The translations under genes were made by a program, and so were the position numbers. The notes beneath the pieces are model-generated. The model was not told where the DNA came from, ran no database searches, and worked only from the letters and a program-made list of their open reading frames with translations. From Clostridia bacterium (GTDB taxonomy: Bacteria; Bacillota_A; Clostridia; Christensenellales; Aristaeellaceae), in contig JAFXMP010000147.1 of the NCBI GenBank assembly GCA_017530275.1, positions 1-40,508 of the forward strand: a stretch of DNA of 40,508 nt, in the 5' to 3' direction. Positions 15,820-24,484 of the stretch are shown here, in pieces (position 1 is the stretch's first letter; each line of letters starts with the position of its first letter).

Positions 15820-17446
15820 CCGTCCTTTCTTCCGTTGTCACGTCCGCCATGGCTTTTAACTCGCGTTTTCTCTGGGCGATATTCTCCATCCAGTCGCTGC
15901 CGTTGTATTCCATAGCTTCCTGCTCGCCTGTGCTGATCCCGGTTTCCATCCGAATTTTAGCGGCGTTCGCCTCCTGAACCGGCTGCACATGGCCCTGGCT
16001 GGTGCCGATCCATTGGCATCCGCACCATGCGTCACGCACGGCGGGATCATCAAAAAACCCCGGAGCGTCAATTCGCCCCAGGGCCACGGCTTCGGCAAGC
16101 CATTGTTCGTAGATGGGTTGATTAAATCGTTGTGTAAAGTGCTGGCGGTAACGGCGCACTTCTTTCCAGAAGTCCAGCATGGCGGAGCGGGATGCGGTAT
16201 AGTTGCTATCATATCTGTGCATCAATACCTCGTAAGGGATGCCCCTGCTGCTGCCGATCATGGTGATCACCTGCTGGACAAAGCTGTCAAAGGCGGTAGG
16301 CGCTCTGTTTTCGCCCACCTTTTCAATGTGCTTTCCGGGCGGCATTTCGTAAATATTGCCGTTCCCCAGTTCGATCTTCATGCTGTCATTTGTTACTTTG
16401 TCCTCATCCTGAATCCCGTCGTTGATGCTGTCGTAGCCGTCATCGTCCGTCCCATCGTTCATAATGAATACCGTCAGCATCGCGGCAACAAGGCTTGCGG
16501 CCAATTCCGCATCAAGGTATCGGTCAAGTTGCTTGATCTGCACGATCATAGCCGAGATAAAAGGAATGCCCCTGTGCTGCTCCGGGCGTTCCACGGTCAT
16601 AATATGCAGGATGTTCGGCATGCCAGTGTCCTCGCCAAAGGCTTCAATATCTTGCCAAGTGATTTCCTCTGGCGTTTCGTCGGCCAGCGGGTGATAGGTG
16701 GCAATGTGATATTTGATCACTTCTCCCTCTTTGTTCAGCTCCACACCGTCCACGATGCGCCCGCCGCTGTCCGTATTCTTCATTTCGCTGCCGCCCGTGC
16801 TTTCTGGTGTGCAGATACGGTCAGCTTCCAGCAGGCGGATCACAAGCTGGTAAGGATTGCGCAGGTTCGGCTTTTGCCCGAACAGGGCGAACACGTCACC
16901 ACTCATGAGCATACTTCGGAAAGCCAATTCCTGCATTTCCCAAAAGGTATTTTGCCTGCTCGCGTCGCACATGCTGGTTTTGGCCCATAGATTAAATTCC
17001 CGCAGAGCAATGCGCTGCCATTCCGTCGCCGCTTCTTCGCTCATTCCCAGCAGATCAGCGTCGATCTTGGGCTTGGGCCGGATGCCCCAGCCCACCACGT
17101 TTGTCACCATCGTTTCCGGCGCGCCGCGTCCCAGTCCTCCGGCTGTGTACAAGTCGCGGGATCGGATGCGGAGGGTAGAGCCTTGCAGGTCAATATCATC
17201 CTCCGCGCTGCCCCCGCCTGTGATCCATCCAATCAGGCTATTTTTGGTTTTGCTGGCACCGTTATAATAATATCCACTGGCGCTGGCGGTTTTCGCCGCT
17301 TCCAGCAGTTCCCGCTTCCTCTCCCGTTTTTCGCCATCCACCCTGTCCAGGTACATCCTCATGCCTTTTTCCGGCTGGAATACGCTGGTCAGGCGCTCCG
17401 TAAAGCGCATGGGAATAATCGTTCGGGATTTCTTTCTTTCTGCCAC
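15803..17446 (-). CDS. Portal protein (lambda family)
   Basis: 547 residues, normal for lambda gpB-type portals. Family marks are MFRxxQEL-like MQELAFRSMLMSGDVFALFG, the 'VERPEQHRGIPFISAMIVQI' core, the QLDRYLDAELAASLVAAM helix and MLDFWKEVRRYRQHFTQRFN. The dodecameric portal is the DNA entry vertex and docks the terminase. It lies between the gpW-like gene and the protease gene, and its end overlaps the protease start. Confidence 0.95.
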   Translation of the reverse strand: MAERKKSRTIIPMRFTERLTSVFQPEKGMRMYLDRVDGEKRERKRELLEAAKTASASGYYYNGASKTKNSLIGWITGGGSAEDDIDLQGSTLRIRSRDLYTAGGLGRGAPETMVTNVVGWGIRPKPKIDADLLGMSEEAATEWQRIALREFNLWAKTSMCDASRQNTFWEMQELAFRSMLMSGDVFALFGQKPNLRNPYQLVIRLLEADRICTPESTGGSEMKNTDSGGRIVDGVELNKEGEVIKYHIATYHPLADETPEEITWQDIEAFGEDTGMPNILHIMTVERPEQHRGIPFISAMIVQIKQLDRYLDAELAASLVAAMLTVFIMNDGTDDDGYDSINDGIQDEDKVTNDSMKIELGNGNIYEMPPGKHIEKVGENRAPTAFDSFVQQVITMIGSSRGIPYEVLMHRYDSNYTASRSAMLDFWKEVRRYRQHFTQRFNQPIYEQWLAEAVALGRIDAPGFFDDPAVRDAWCGCQWIGTSQGHVQPVQEANAAKIRMETGISTGEQEAMEYNGSDWMENIAQRKRELKAMADVTTEERTDENAQ

Positions 17447-17461
17447 GTTCTATCCCTCCCT

Positions 17462-17722
17462 TTACATATCGCGGAACACAACCGCCACGTTGCGGGGAGG
17501 GCGCGAATTGGTTTCGTATTTCTCCACAATGGCGGCGAATTTGTCAACCATCCGTTCAATGTCTTCCAGGTCAAGCAGCGTTACGCTCCGGCTGCCGATG
17601 GTATATTCCTTTGCCTGTCCGTCCACAAGGGCCGTAAGCGCTTCCTTGTATTGGGCCAAATACAGCTTTGCTTCCTCGTAGCTGTATGCCGCGTTCGTGT
17701 ATTTCCCGCCCTTATATGCCAT
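17462..17722 (-). CDS. gpW-like head-tail joining protein (DUF6148 type)
   Basis: 86 residues. The text YSYEEAKLYLAQYKEALTAL, then GSRSVTLLDLEDIERMVDKF, matches the small gpW-like joiners found between TerL and portal in lambda-type head modules (lambda W lies at the same place). These proteins close the portal after packaging. Length and position support the call. Confidence 0.8.
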   Translation of the reverse strand: MAYKGGKYTNAAYSYEEAKLYLAQYKEALTALVDGQAKEYTIGSRSVTLLDLEDIERMVDKFAAIVEKYETNSRPPRNVAVVFRDM

Positions 17723-17749
17723 CTTGCGGCCTCCTTATGATTCTTTGTG

Positions 17750-19591
17750 TTACACTTTGATTCCGCCCGAAATCAGGCCCTTGGGTCTCTTGATGCCCCC
17801 GTTTGTGTCGGCTGGTTTGATTTTGATGCTGCCGTATAGCCTTTCCTCCCGTGCATCCAGGTCGATGCTTTTTAATCCCTTGAAAGCGCACCGGGCATAA
17901 TTGCAGCAGTCCAGAGGTTCGTTTCGCTCATAGATTTTTGTCCATTCTTCCACATAAACCCCACGTTTTTTCACAGGCTTCACCATTTCCGAGATCAGCC
18001 CGCGAAAATAAAATTCATCATATCCCGCGTTCTCATTGTCCGGGAAGTGCATATAGCGCGGTCCAGGCATGGTCAAGCCAGCGTTATAGAGGATGGCCCG
18101 TTTCCCCACATACACATTGAGGAAAAAGGCAGTCAGCCCGTTTTTGGTTTTCTTGGCTTTGCGCATCAGCGGGCCGTCGTCCTTGTTGTCGCCGCGAATG
18201 GGGTATAGGCGTTTCAGGCGGCGGGCGGCGCAATGCTCTGTCACCGCGTCATAGAAGTGTCCGCCTGCGTCCATAAACGCGGCGGACAGTTTCAGCTTTC
18301 GCCCGTTCTTGAGCTTCCACTTACGATCAAGCACTTCGTCCAGCGCTTCCCATGTGTTTTCCTCGTCCGCCCTTCCTGGGATCACGCCGTATTGGATGCC
18401 CCAGCTTTCTTCCTCCCGGCCCCAGCCGCGCACCTCGTATTCCAGGCGGTTGTCCTGGGTATCTATTCCCATGGTCAGCACCAGCACCCCATCCGGTATT
18501 TCAGCCTCGTAATGCTCCCGCCTTGCGTAAAGCTGATCCGGCACCGCCGTTGAATCCTTGTGCTCGAAAGGCAGACCCAGTTCCAGGTTGTAGAAGGTTT
18601 TCAGCATTTCCGGGTCGTCTTTGCTGTCCAGGAATTTTTTGCATTCTTCTTTCCAGTCGCTCCACGGGGAAATGAAAGCGTTCAGGTGGAAGGACCGTAT
18701 GCCTTTTTTCAGCGCTTTGGGGTTATACGCCACCCATTTTGCGGGTGCGCGTTTCACCTCATGCTCCTGCATGGTTTTCTGGCAGTTGGGGCAGCGCCAT
18801 AACGCGTCCTCAACCTCGTATTCCTTTTTCCCGTTTACGTCCGCCGTCTCTGTTTTGGTGAATCGTATATCGTCAAAAAGAATCTGGCTGTGTTCGCCGC
18901 AGTGGGCGCATTGGATTTCCCATTCTTCCTGTGTCCCGCGCAGAAACTCCTTGTAGATGCGGCTGGTCTGCTTGATGGTGGGCGTGCTGGTGAATACGCG
19001 CTTGGCGAAAGGGAAATTCTGCGTGCGCTTCCGCGCCAGAGAAACCGGGTCGCCCTCAACGCCCGCGCTGGCTGGATAGCCGTCCACCTCATCCATGAAC
19101 AGGTTTTGAATCGGGCGGCTTTTTAGCCCCGTGGGCGATATGGCCCCGGCAATGCTTAGGAAACCGCCTGGAAAACCTTTCTTTGTAATGGTGCTTCCGT
19201 TTCCGCCGTATATCTTTTTTCGCAGCGCGGGGGTGGCGTCAAAGGTCGGCGTGAGCCTCTCCGTTGAAAAATCCCTGCCCGCATCCTCGTCTGGGAAAAC
19301 CAAAAGCGAAGGACCAGGGGCCAGGTCGATCATGCGCCCGATCATGTTCATCAGCATGTCGGTTTTTCCGATCTGCGCCGCGCTCATGACCACAATATCA
19401 CGCACGCCACGCATGGAAAAGCTGTCCATGATTTCCCGCTGATACGGCGCTCTGTCCGTATGCCACGGCCCAGGCTCGGATGCGCCTTCGCCCACGATCT
19501 GCCGGTTATGGTCCGCCCATTCGCTCACGCTTTCGTCGCTTGGTGGACGAAACAGTTCCAGGGTTTCCCGGCATAATTCCTGAATCGTCAT
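17750..19591 (-). CDS. Terminase large subunit (GpA family)
   Basis: 613 residues, typical of lambda gpA relatives. The ATPase part has Walker A SAAQIGKTDM (about 70-79) and Walker B LFMDEVD (164-170). A two-CxxC zinc ribbon (CAHCGE and CPNCQK) lies near residues 220-270, as in GpA proteins. The C-terminal nuclease half includes LTMGIDTQDNRLEYEVRGWG and FMDAGG. GpA terminases usually make cos ends, so a cos-type packaging strategy is likely. It follows the small subunit. Confidence 0.95.
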   Translation of the reverse strand: MTIQELCRETLELFRPPSDESVSEWADHNRQIVGEGASEPGPWHTDRAPYQREIMDSFSMRGVRDIVVMSAAQIGKTDMLMNMIGRMIDLAPGPSLLVFPDEDAGRDFSTERLTPTFDATPALRKKIYGGNGSTITKKGFPGGFLSIAGAISPTGLKSRPIQNLFMDEVDGYPASAGVEGDPVSLARKRTQNFPFAKRVFTSTPTIKQTSRIYKEFLRGTQEEWEIQCAHCGEHSQILFDDIRFTKTETADVNGKKEYEVEDALWRCPNCQKTMQEHEVKRAPAKWVAYNPKALKKGIRSFHLNAFISPWSDWKEECKKFLDSKDDPEMLKTFYNLELGLPFEHKDSTAVPDQLYARREHYEAEIPDGVLVLTMGIDTQDNRLEYEVRGWGREEESWGIQYGVIPGRADEENTWEALDEVLDRKWKLKNGRKLKLSAAFMDAGGHFYDAVTEHCAARRLKRLYPIRGDNKDDGPLMRKAKKTKNGLTAFFLNVYVGKRAILYNAGLTMPGPRYMHFPDNENAGYDEFYFRGLISEMVKPVKKRGVYVEEWTKIYERNEPLDCCNYARCAFKGLKSIDLDAREERLYGSIKIKPADTNGGIKRPKGLISGGIKV

Positions 19592-19603
19592 TTCAGCTCA
19601 CCG

Positions 19604-20122
19604 CTAACTTGTCTCTTCCTCCTCTGCTTCCGGCATATAATCATCGCCGCCCGGAAGCGGCGTGTTGGCGATCATGTTCAGCGCGTCGCGCACGTCCCGG
19701 TCTATGATTTCCTCAATTTCTTCTGCGCTTTCCCGCATCACCAGCATGGGGGCCAGCTTCCGCGCAAGGTTCACGAAACGCCCGCGAACGATGGCGGCAA
19801 TGTTGCTCCAAGCTCTGTGAACCTCCTGCATGTCCACATATTCACCTTTCATCCGGGCTACTTCCAGTTCTGTTTTTTCTTTTTTCACCCGTTCATGCTG
19901 CGCCTTTACTACCGAAAGCTCCGCGCTTTCTTCATCGGTGGTCTCTTTGTTGTAGGCCACCCATCTTTGAACAAAAAGAGCGAGGTCGTACTTTTTATCA
20001 TCGTCCCCGCTTCTCACAAACAGCTTTTTTTCCCTTGGCAAATCCATGTCGATGTCGTGCAGTCTGCGGTAGCTGTACCCCGCCACGCTTGCCAGTTCTT
20101 TTTTTGTCAAGGCAATGCTCAT
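19604..20122 (-). CDS. Terminase small subunit, putative
   Basis: 172 residues. The N-terminus (ALTKKELASVAGYSYRRLHD) reads as a winged-HTH DNA-binding region of the Nu1 type. A basic helical middle follows (KAQHERVKKEKTELEVARMK, a stretch often seen in Nu1-like proteins), with an acidic end. It lies directly upstream of the large subunit, 12 nt away, and its ATG overlaps the preceding stop by 4 nt. It should recognise the packaging site. Confidence 0.8.
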   Translation of the reverse strand: MSIALTKKELASVAGYSYRRLHDIDMDLPREKKLFVRSGDDDKKYDLALFVQRWVAYNKETTDEESAELSVVKAQHERVKKEKTELEVARMKGEYVDMQEVHRAWSNIAAIVRGRFVNLARKLAPMLVMRESAEEIEEIIDRDVRDALNMIANTPLPGGDDYMPEAEEEETS

Positions 20123-20739
20123 TTTAATTGCCCGCTTCCAAGCATATGCTCAAAATTGTGTTCCAGGCGGTTTCCTGCCAGTTCCAGAATCGCATCCTGC
20201 ACATGATCCGCGCTGCGGTTCAGTGGCATTTGTGGTACGCCTAAGCCCACCACGCGCACAATCGGCAATCTGTCTTTGGTTCTGCGGGTGAATGCCACGC
20301 CGTCGATCTTCCCCGTTCCCATGAAGGGGGGATTTCCGCCCTGGTTTTTCATCGCCGTGGGGAGGTAGCCCATTTCCCCGCGCTTGATCCACGCCACCAG
20401 CGGAATGCTCATTCGTCCGCCTGCCGCCCGGAAGCGTCCGCCTATGCTGCCTTTGTGGCCTTTCAGCGGGATGATGCACTTTACGCCGTAAAACCAGCCT
20501 GTTTCCAGCCTGTACCTCTCGATCTGGCTTCTCACCCACGCCGGTGTTACCGCGTAATCCTGCGTCACTTCTCTTGCAATGATCGTCTTGCTGCGGTTTC
20601 CAACCTCGTTGAATGTGCGGTGAAGCAGCCGTTCAAACGCTTCTCGTTTCAGCACGCCCCTTAAAAGGGCAATCTTCTGCTGAACGTCGCTCATGTCCAC
20701 GTCAAGGTATGCGCCTTTCCCTAAAAATGACCGTGCCAT
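20119..20739 (-). CDS. gpZ-like phage minor structural protein, first late gene
   Basis: 206 residues from the ATG at 20739, chosen because AAAGGACGG lies upstream and because the longer open frame crosses the late promoter. The motif RTFNEVGNRSKTIIAREVTQ, then DYAVTPAWVRSQI and KCIIPLKG, matches prophage minor tail protein Z (GPZ) proteins. In lambda gpZ connects head and tail; its location ahead of the terminase is unusual. It starts the late operon about 200 nt below the promoter. Confidence 0.7.
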   Translation of the reverse strand: MARSFLGKGAYLDVDMSDVQQKIALLRGVLKREAFERLLHRTFNEVGNRSKTIIAREVTQDYAVTPAWVRSQIERYRLETGWFYGVKCIIPLKGHKGSIGGRFRAAGGRMSIPLVAWIKRGEMGYLPTAMKNQGGNPPFMGTGKIDGVAFTRRTKDRLPIVRVVGLGVPQMPLNRSADHVQDAILELAGNRLEHNFEHMLGSGQLK

Positions 20740-20879
20740 GCTTTCACCGTCCTTTGCTCTCTCCGCCGTCCCCGCCAACGTCAGGAGGCGGACGTGGCCT
20801 GTGCGCGCAAGCCGCGTCCCTTTATCCCGCGTAACGCCAGCCCTTCTCTCGTTAAGCCAGCGCCGCCCACTGCTTACCC

Positions 20880-20918
20880 AAAAACGATGAAAGCCGCCAG
20901 CGTTTGCCAGCGGCTTTC
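20880..20918 (-). terminator. Leader terminator between late promoter and first late gene
   Basis: On the minus strand the perfect 9-bp arms GAAAGCCGC and GCGGCTTTC close a 12-nt loop. They are followed by ATCG and then five T (20880-20884). The hairpin begins about 25 nt below the -10 box, so a transcript from the late promoter meets it at once. This is the geometry expected for antitermination or attenuation of late transcription. Confidence 0.7.
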
Positions 20919-20943
20919 CATTCGTCCATTTCTTCCGATGATA

Positions 20944-21027
20944 CATTATAGCACGGGACCCGTGCTGTTTGTGCTGTTTTTGGAAATTTAGGGTTTCTGT
21001 AATATATAGTGCTGTTTGTGCTGTTTT
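20944..21027 (-). promoter_or_regulatory. Late promoter with palindrome and paired 9-bp repeats
   Basis: An extended -10 (TGC TATAAT, hexamer at 20945-20950) has no consensus -35; the hexamer at 17-bp spacing reads CACAAA. A perfect palindrome GCACGGG-A-CCCGTGC (20951-20965) fills the spacer. Upstream lie two clusters of a tandem 9-mer, GTGCTGTTT twice at 20962-20979 and twice at 21009-21026, 47 bp apart. The layout suggests an activator-dependent promoter for the structural genes, with the protein encoded just upstream as the likely activator. Confidence 0.7.
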
Positions 21028-21508
21028 ATAGCAATTCATAGCGTTCCCGCCAAATTACCTTTTCCATGCTCTCCGCTTCCTCAATGGCTCTGCTCATTTT
21101 GTCCAGTTTCCACCGCCGAATGTTCAGCTCCCGCATGATTTTTTTATCCGGCATATGCAGCACATATTTCATGGTTACGAAGGTCCGCATGGTGCGGCTG
21201 GGAATGGCGTTGAGAATATCTTCGGCTTCCTGCAATTCTTTGGTGTATTCATCGCATTGCGCCGCGTACTGTTCTTCTATTTCCCCGATGGCCGCGAAGT
21301 TCTTTTCATACCCGCATGTCGCTCCGCCGCCGCCCGGCATCCCTGTGATCCGCTGCGTCATGCTCCATAGCCTATCCTGCTGCCATTGTCTTTTCTGCTC
21401 TGTGGCGCTCACGTCCTGCATGGTGTACAGCACGCGAGAAAGCAGAGGTATATCCCTGTTCCTGATCTTCACAGGCTCTCTTGCTGTTTTTCGTTCGTCC
21501 TGGGTCAT
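21026..21508 (-). CDS. Probable late transcription regulator (DUF1492/ArpU/sigma-4-like)
   Basis: 160 residues. The C-terminal part (EAEDILNAIPSRTMRTFVTM, then KYVLHMPDKKIMRELNIRRW) has the sigma-70 region-4-like HTH layout of the DUF1492/ArpU/RinA regulators that Bacillota phages carry just upstream of their terminase genes. Such proteins switch on late transcription. Its stop codon overlaps the distal 9-bp repeat cluster of the late promoter, so the gene sits exactly where its target should be. Confidence 0.65.
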   Translation of the reverse strand: MTQDERKTAREPVKIRNRDIPLLSRVLYTMQDVSATEQKRQWQQDRLWSMTQRITGMPGGGGATCGYEKNFAAIGEIEEQYAAQCDEYTKELQEAEDILNAIPSRTMRTFVTMKYVLHMPDKKIMRELNIRRWKLDKMSRAIEEAESMEKVIWRERYELL

Positions 21509-21518
21509 GCCGTCCTCC

Positions 21519-21824
21519 TTATAGCGCCTGTTCCCCTATTTCCCCTTTATCGTATGTCCGTATTTCAAACCTTTCCCCGGAATAGGCTTCAAGCGCTTTC
21601 TGTTCCCGTATGGCAGCTGTAAGTGATTTGCATATCAGCAGTTTTAATTCCGGGTCAAAATCTGGCATGTCCCTGCGATACCTGCGATCTTTCAGGCGCT
21701 TATGCTGGTAAAGTGCTCTGGCGTGTAATTTCTCGATTCTTTCCGGCACTATCTCCCCATTTGGCTTTTCAAATCCCGGAAGTTTCATTTCATGCGCCGG
21801 ACTGAACAGGATGTATTGCGTCAT
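21519..21824 (-). CDS. Hypothetical phage protein
   Basis: 101 residues, charged and soluble, with RIEKLHARALYQHKRLKDRR in the middle. It overlaps the previous gene by 4 nt (ATGA) and is followed by the late regulator gene. No family recognised. Confidence 0.6.
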   Translation of the reverse strand: MTQYILFSPAHEMKLPGFEKPNGEIVPERIEKLHARALYQHKRLKDRRYRRDMPDFDPELKLLICKSLTAAIREQKALEAYSGERFEIRTYDKGEIGEQAL

Positions 21825-22321
21825 ATTTCGCCCTCCCCGGCCGCATTCTCGTCATACGCATTTTCAAGCGCCTGCAATCGTCTTTCAATCGCCATCATGC
21901 CATCTATCGGTTTCCCGTCAATTCCCATATACGGCTGTTCCCTATTCGCATTTTCAAGCGCTGTCATGAAATCCTGCGGTGCCATTGCCCCCTTATGTAA
22001 GTTTTCAAGATGCGCTTCGATATAGGCGAATTGCGGGTTGTTGCTCACCTGGGCCAGTTTTTTGCAACGGTCAAGCACGTCGGCCACAACTTCATCTGGT
22101 ATCTCTTTCGCTTCGCATACGCGCTCGAAAGCGCCTGCCGCAGCCTGGGCGCGGAGAATATTTTTATTTATATCCTGGTAATTCTTTCGCATCATATCCT
22201 GGATGTTTTTTTCAAACCTGATTTTTGCCCGTTTCTTTGCACCGCATATTTTTTTGCAATATTCCTTTCTTCTGCATAAGGCGCACATACCGTTAGAAAG
22301 CCATTGTTCCGTATCAGTCAT
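21821..22321 (-). CDS. Hypothetical phage protein with N-terminal Cys cluster
   Basis: 166 residues. The N-terminus has four cysteines in CALCRRKEYCKKIC, which could bind zinc. The rest is helical (IQDMMRKNYQDINKNILRAQ; a long helix follows). The ATG has GGAGGG 9 nt upstream. A member of the middle operon next to the late regulator; function unknown. Confidence 0.6.
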   Translation of the reverse strand: MTDTEQWLSNGMCALCRRKEYCKKICGAKKRAKIRFEKNIQDMMRKNYQDINKNILRAQAAAGAFERVCEAKEIPDEVVADVLDRCKKLAQVSNNPQFAYIEAHLENLHKGAMAPQDFMTALENANREQPYMGIDGKPIDGMMAIERRLQALENAYDENAAGEGEI

Positions 22322-22373
22322 TGTTCTTTACCCTCCAATATTGCTATGATTTGGAAGAAAACATATCGCTATT

Positions 22374-23213
22374 TCATGCCATCCTCATTTGCTCGGCTGG
22401 CGGCTCATAATTCATCCAGATTTTTTCCTCCGCCTTTTCCGCAGACGTTGTGTGGGTTATGATCGTGTCCGTTTTCCAATCAGCAAGGTAATGGTTGTAT
22501 AGTTCAGAATCATAGCCGGAAAGAATAACCTTGGCCTTTGTGTCCCTTATCGCTTCCAGCATGGCGATCTGTCCGGCAATATCCATTTCGTGCTTGTACA
22601 GCCGCCCGGTTTTTCGCGTTATCCGCAGATAGGGAGGATCAAGATACATCAGCACGTCCCGATTGTTATACCGCTGAATCAGCCGCAGCGCGTCCATATG
22701 CTCGATCTGCACCAAATGGGTGGTGTCGCCCCGCAGCCTGACCGCTGCCGCGTCAATGGTTTCCGTGATACCAGCCCATTTGCAGGCAGTTCCGCCGATC
22801 CGCATTTGCTTATGGTTCCGCCAGCCGCATTTGCTCCCCAGCTTTGCGCCGATGGCCTGCGTGGTTCGTATCATGTACCTTCGCGCCTTTTCAAGTGGTT
22901 CGTCGCAGTCCTCAAAGGATCTGTCGTATTCCTCACGGCTGTACGGCGTCAGATCCAACACGCGCTTAAGGTTTTCCGGCTGCTCACGCAGAACGCGAAA
23001 CAGATTCACGATGTCGCTGTCCAGGTCATTGATCGTTTCCACCGTTCCCGGCAGCTTATTGAAAAATACCGCGCCGCTTCCTGCGAATGGTTCCAGGTAT
23101 ACCATCTTCTCATAGCCATTCGGGAAATGCTGAATGATCCAGTCCGCAATACCCCATTTGCTTCCGGGATAACGAAATATCGCTCTCATTCCTTTTGCGC
23201 CCTCGATTCTCAA
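22374..23213 (-). CDS. DNA adenine N6-methyltransferase (D12/Dam class)
   Basis: 279 residues from a TTG that overlaps the upstream stop (TTGA) with AAGGA 5 nt away; an ATG at 23189 would give 271 residues but has its SD adjacent to the codon. Class alpha order of motifs is clear: FRYPGSKWGIADWI, the SAM site EPFAGSGAVFFN, NDLDSDIVNLFRVLRE and the catalytic LDPPY in DVLMYLDPPYL. It should methylate adenine in a GATC-like site, protecting phage DNA or marking it for replication or packaging. Confidence 0.92.
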   Translation of the reverse strand: MRIEGAKGMRAIFRYPGSKWGIADWIIQHFPNGYEKMVYLEPFAGSGAVFFNKLPGTVETINDLDSDIVNLFRVLREQPENLKRVLDLTPYSREEYDRSFEDCDEPLEKARRYMIRTTQAIGAKLGSKCGWRNHKQMRIGGTACKWAGITETIDAAAVRLRGDTTHLVQIEHMDALRLIQRYNNRDVLMYLDPPYLRITRKTGRLYKHEMDIAGQIAMLEAIRDTKAKVILSGYDSELYNHYLADWKTDTIITHTTSAEKAEEKIWMNYEPPAEQMRMA

Positions 23214-23551
23214 ATTACGTCCTTGAAAACAAAAGGGGACTTCTCGATTTTCTCCACGTCGCGCACTTTATCCGCGTCAAGGTGGAACACGCCGGGCCAC
23301 TCGTATTCCCCGGCTTCCCAGGTCCTTTTGAACGCTTCCAGGCCGTCCGCGTCCTCAAATCCCGCTTCGACCTCTGTTTGGAAGAAGGTCATCATCACGG
23401 CTTCATCTTCTTTTCCCGTTCCCCAATCCATAAGGCTATAGGTTTCAGGGCTATAATCCCATTTGCCGAAAACAAGCCTGTGCCCGTCGATGGGCCAGCC
23501 GGTATTTTGTACCGTTGCGAGATAGAGTTCATAGGGCTTTTCTTTACTCAT
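23210..23551 (-). CDS. Hypothetical phage protein
   Basis: 113 residues from the ATG at 23551 with GGAGG upstream. Soluble, aromatic-rich and acidic (WDYSPETYSLMDWGTGKEDE). It lies between the DUF5131 gene and the methylase gene, overlapping the latter by 4 nt. No family recognised. Confidence 0.55.
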   Translation of the reverse strand: MSKEKPYELYLATVQNTGWPIDGHRLVFGKWDYSPETYSLMDWGTGKEDEAVMMTFFQTEVEAGFEDADGLEAFKRTWEAGEYEWPGVFHLDADKVRDVEKIEKSPFVFKDVI

Positions 23552-23577
23552 TTCATTTCCGCCTCCCACGGATATTC

Positions 23578-24309
23578 CTACCGGAAGTCCTCACCCATGA
23601 TCGGCCTGAGTGATTCTTTCATGAAGATAGGTATTCCAGAATACAGGCACGGCACGAGGATGTTCTCAATCCACTCTTTTTTCGGAATCACTTTGCCTTT
23701 CCTTTGCCCGGTTTCCGCTCCGATAATGACCCAATCTGCCGGGGTGTGAGTAGAAAAGCACGGAGCCATAGGCTCCAGAATCGGTTCGATGCTGACAAAC
23801 AGGTTGATGCACGGGCAGTCGTCGGCATGATGGAAACGCCATAGCTGATTTTCCCGTGTTGCAGAATACCCATACCAATGCTGGCGCGGCAGCATGCCCT
23901 TCTTCGCAAGGTCAATATACCTATTCGGATTCTTGGTCAGGAACAGGTAGCGGTGCTGAGGTGCTGCGTCGCAGGCATCGAACACCGCCTGAATCCACTC
24001 GTCCGGCACCCATGCGCCGAACAAATCTGCCATGCTGCATACGAATATCGTGCGCGGCTTTGCCCATCGTTTCGGCTCGTCCAGCTTGTATCGGTGGAAC
24101 GTGGGTGTAAAGTCAAATGGGTATGGGTTCTTTCTCCCGTTGATGATGTACGGTTCCCGGAGTATCGGATAATCAACAAATATCGGCATTTGATACCCGC
24201 CGAATCGCTCTGCAATCTTCCTGGCGTAGCAGTATTCGCACCCATGAAGACATCCGGTTATAGGATTCCAGGTCGAATCCGCCCAGTCAATTTTCGTTTT
24301 GTCGCCCAT
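23578..24309 (-). CDS. DUF5131 / Gp37-Gp68 family radical-SAM-like protein
   Basis: 243 residues, the usual length. The N-terminus TKIDWADSTWNPITGCLHGC followed by EYCYARKIAERFGG is the family signature. Cys20, Cys24 and Cys27 form CxxxCxxC, the radical-SAM iron-sulfur motif. Further family text is KPRTIFVCSMADLFGAWVPD, YLFLTKNP and VSIEPILEP. Members are common in phages, but the substrate is unknown; a base- or DNA-modification role is conceivable. Confidence 0.9.
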   Translation of the reverse strand: MGDKTKIDWADSTWNPITGCLHGCEYCYARKIAERFGGYQMPIFVDYPILREPYIINGRKNPYPFDFTPTFHRYKLDEPKRWAKPRTIFVCSMADLFGAWVPDEWIQAVFDACDAAPQHRYLFLTKNPNRYIDLAKKGMLPRQHWYGYSATRENQLWRFHHADDCPCINLFVSIEPILEPMAPCFSTHTPADWVIIGAETGQRKGKVIPKKEWIENILVPCLYSGIPIFMKESLRPIMGEDFR

Positions 24310-24484
24310 TGTTGACCTCCATTTTCTCTATGCACCACGGGCATATAGGGTAGGGACACACCCTCGGCGGTCTGCTCCCGCGTGTCGGCTGCGGCCAGTA
24401 AACATGACCGCCGCAGGCGGAACAGTAAAAGCGCCACCCTCGGTCATTGCTGTCAAGCGTTACCCACTTCGCCAAGCTGTTCAC
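24287..24484 (-). CDS. Small zinc-ribbon protein
   Basis: 65 residues from a GTG, overlapping the upstream gene by 32 nt and the DUF5131 gene by 23 nt. Cys pairs CSAC and CPWC about 23 residues apart form a zinc ribbon. Similar tiny zinc-ribbon proteins recur in Bacillota phage early operons. Role unknown. Confidence 0.55.
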   Translation of the reverse strand: MNSLAKWVTLDSNDRGWRFYCSACGGHVYWPQPTRGSRPPRVCPYPICPWCIEKMEVNNGRQNEN

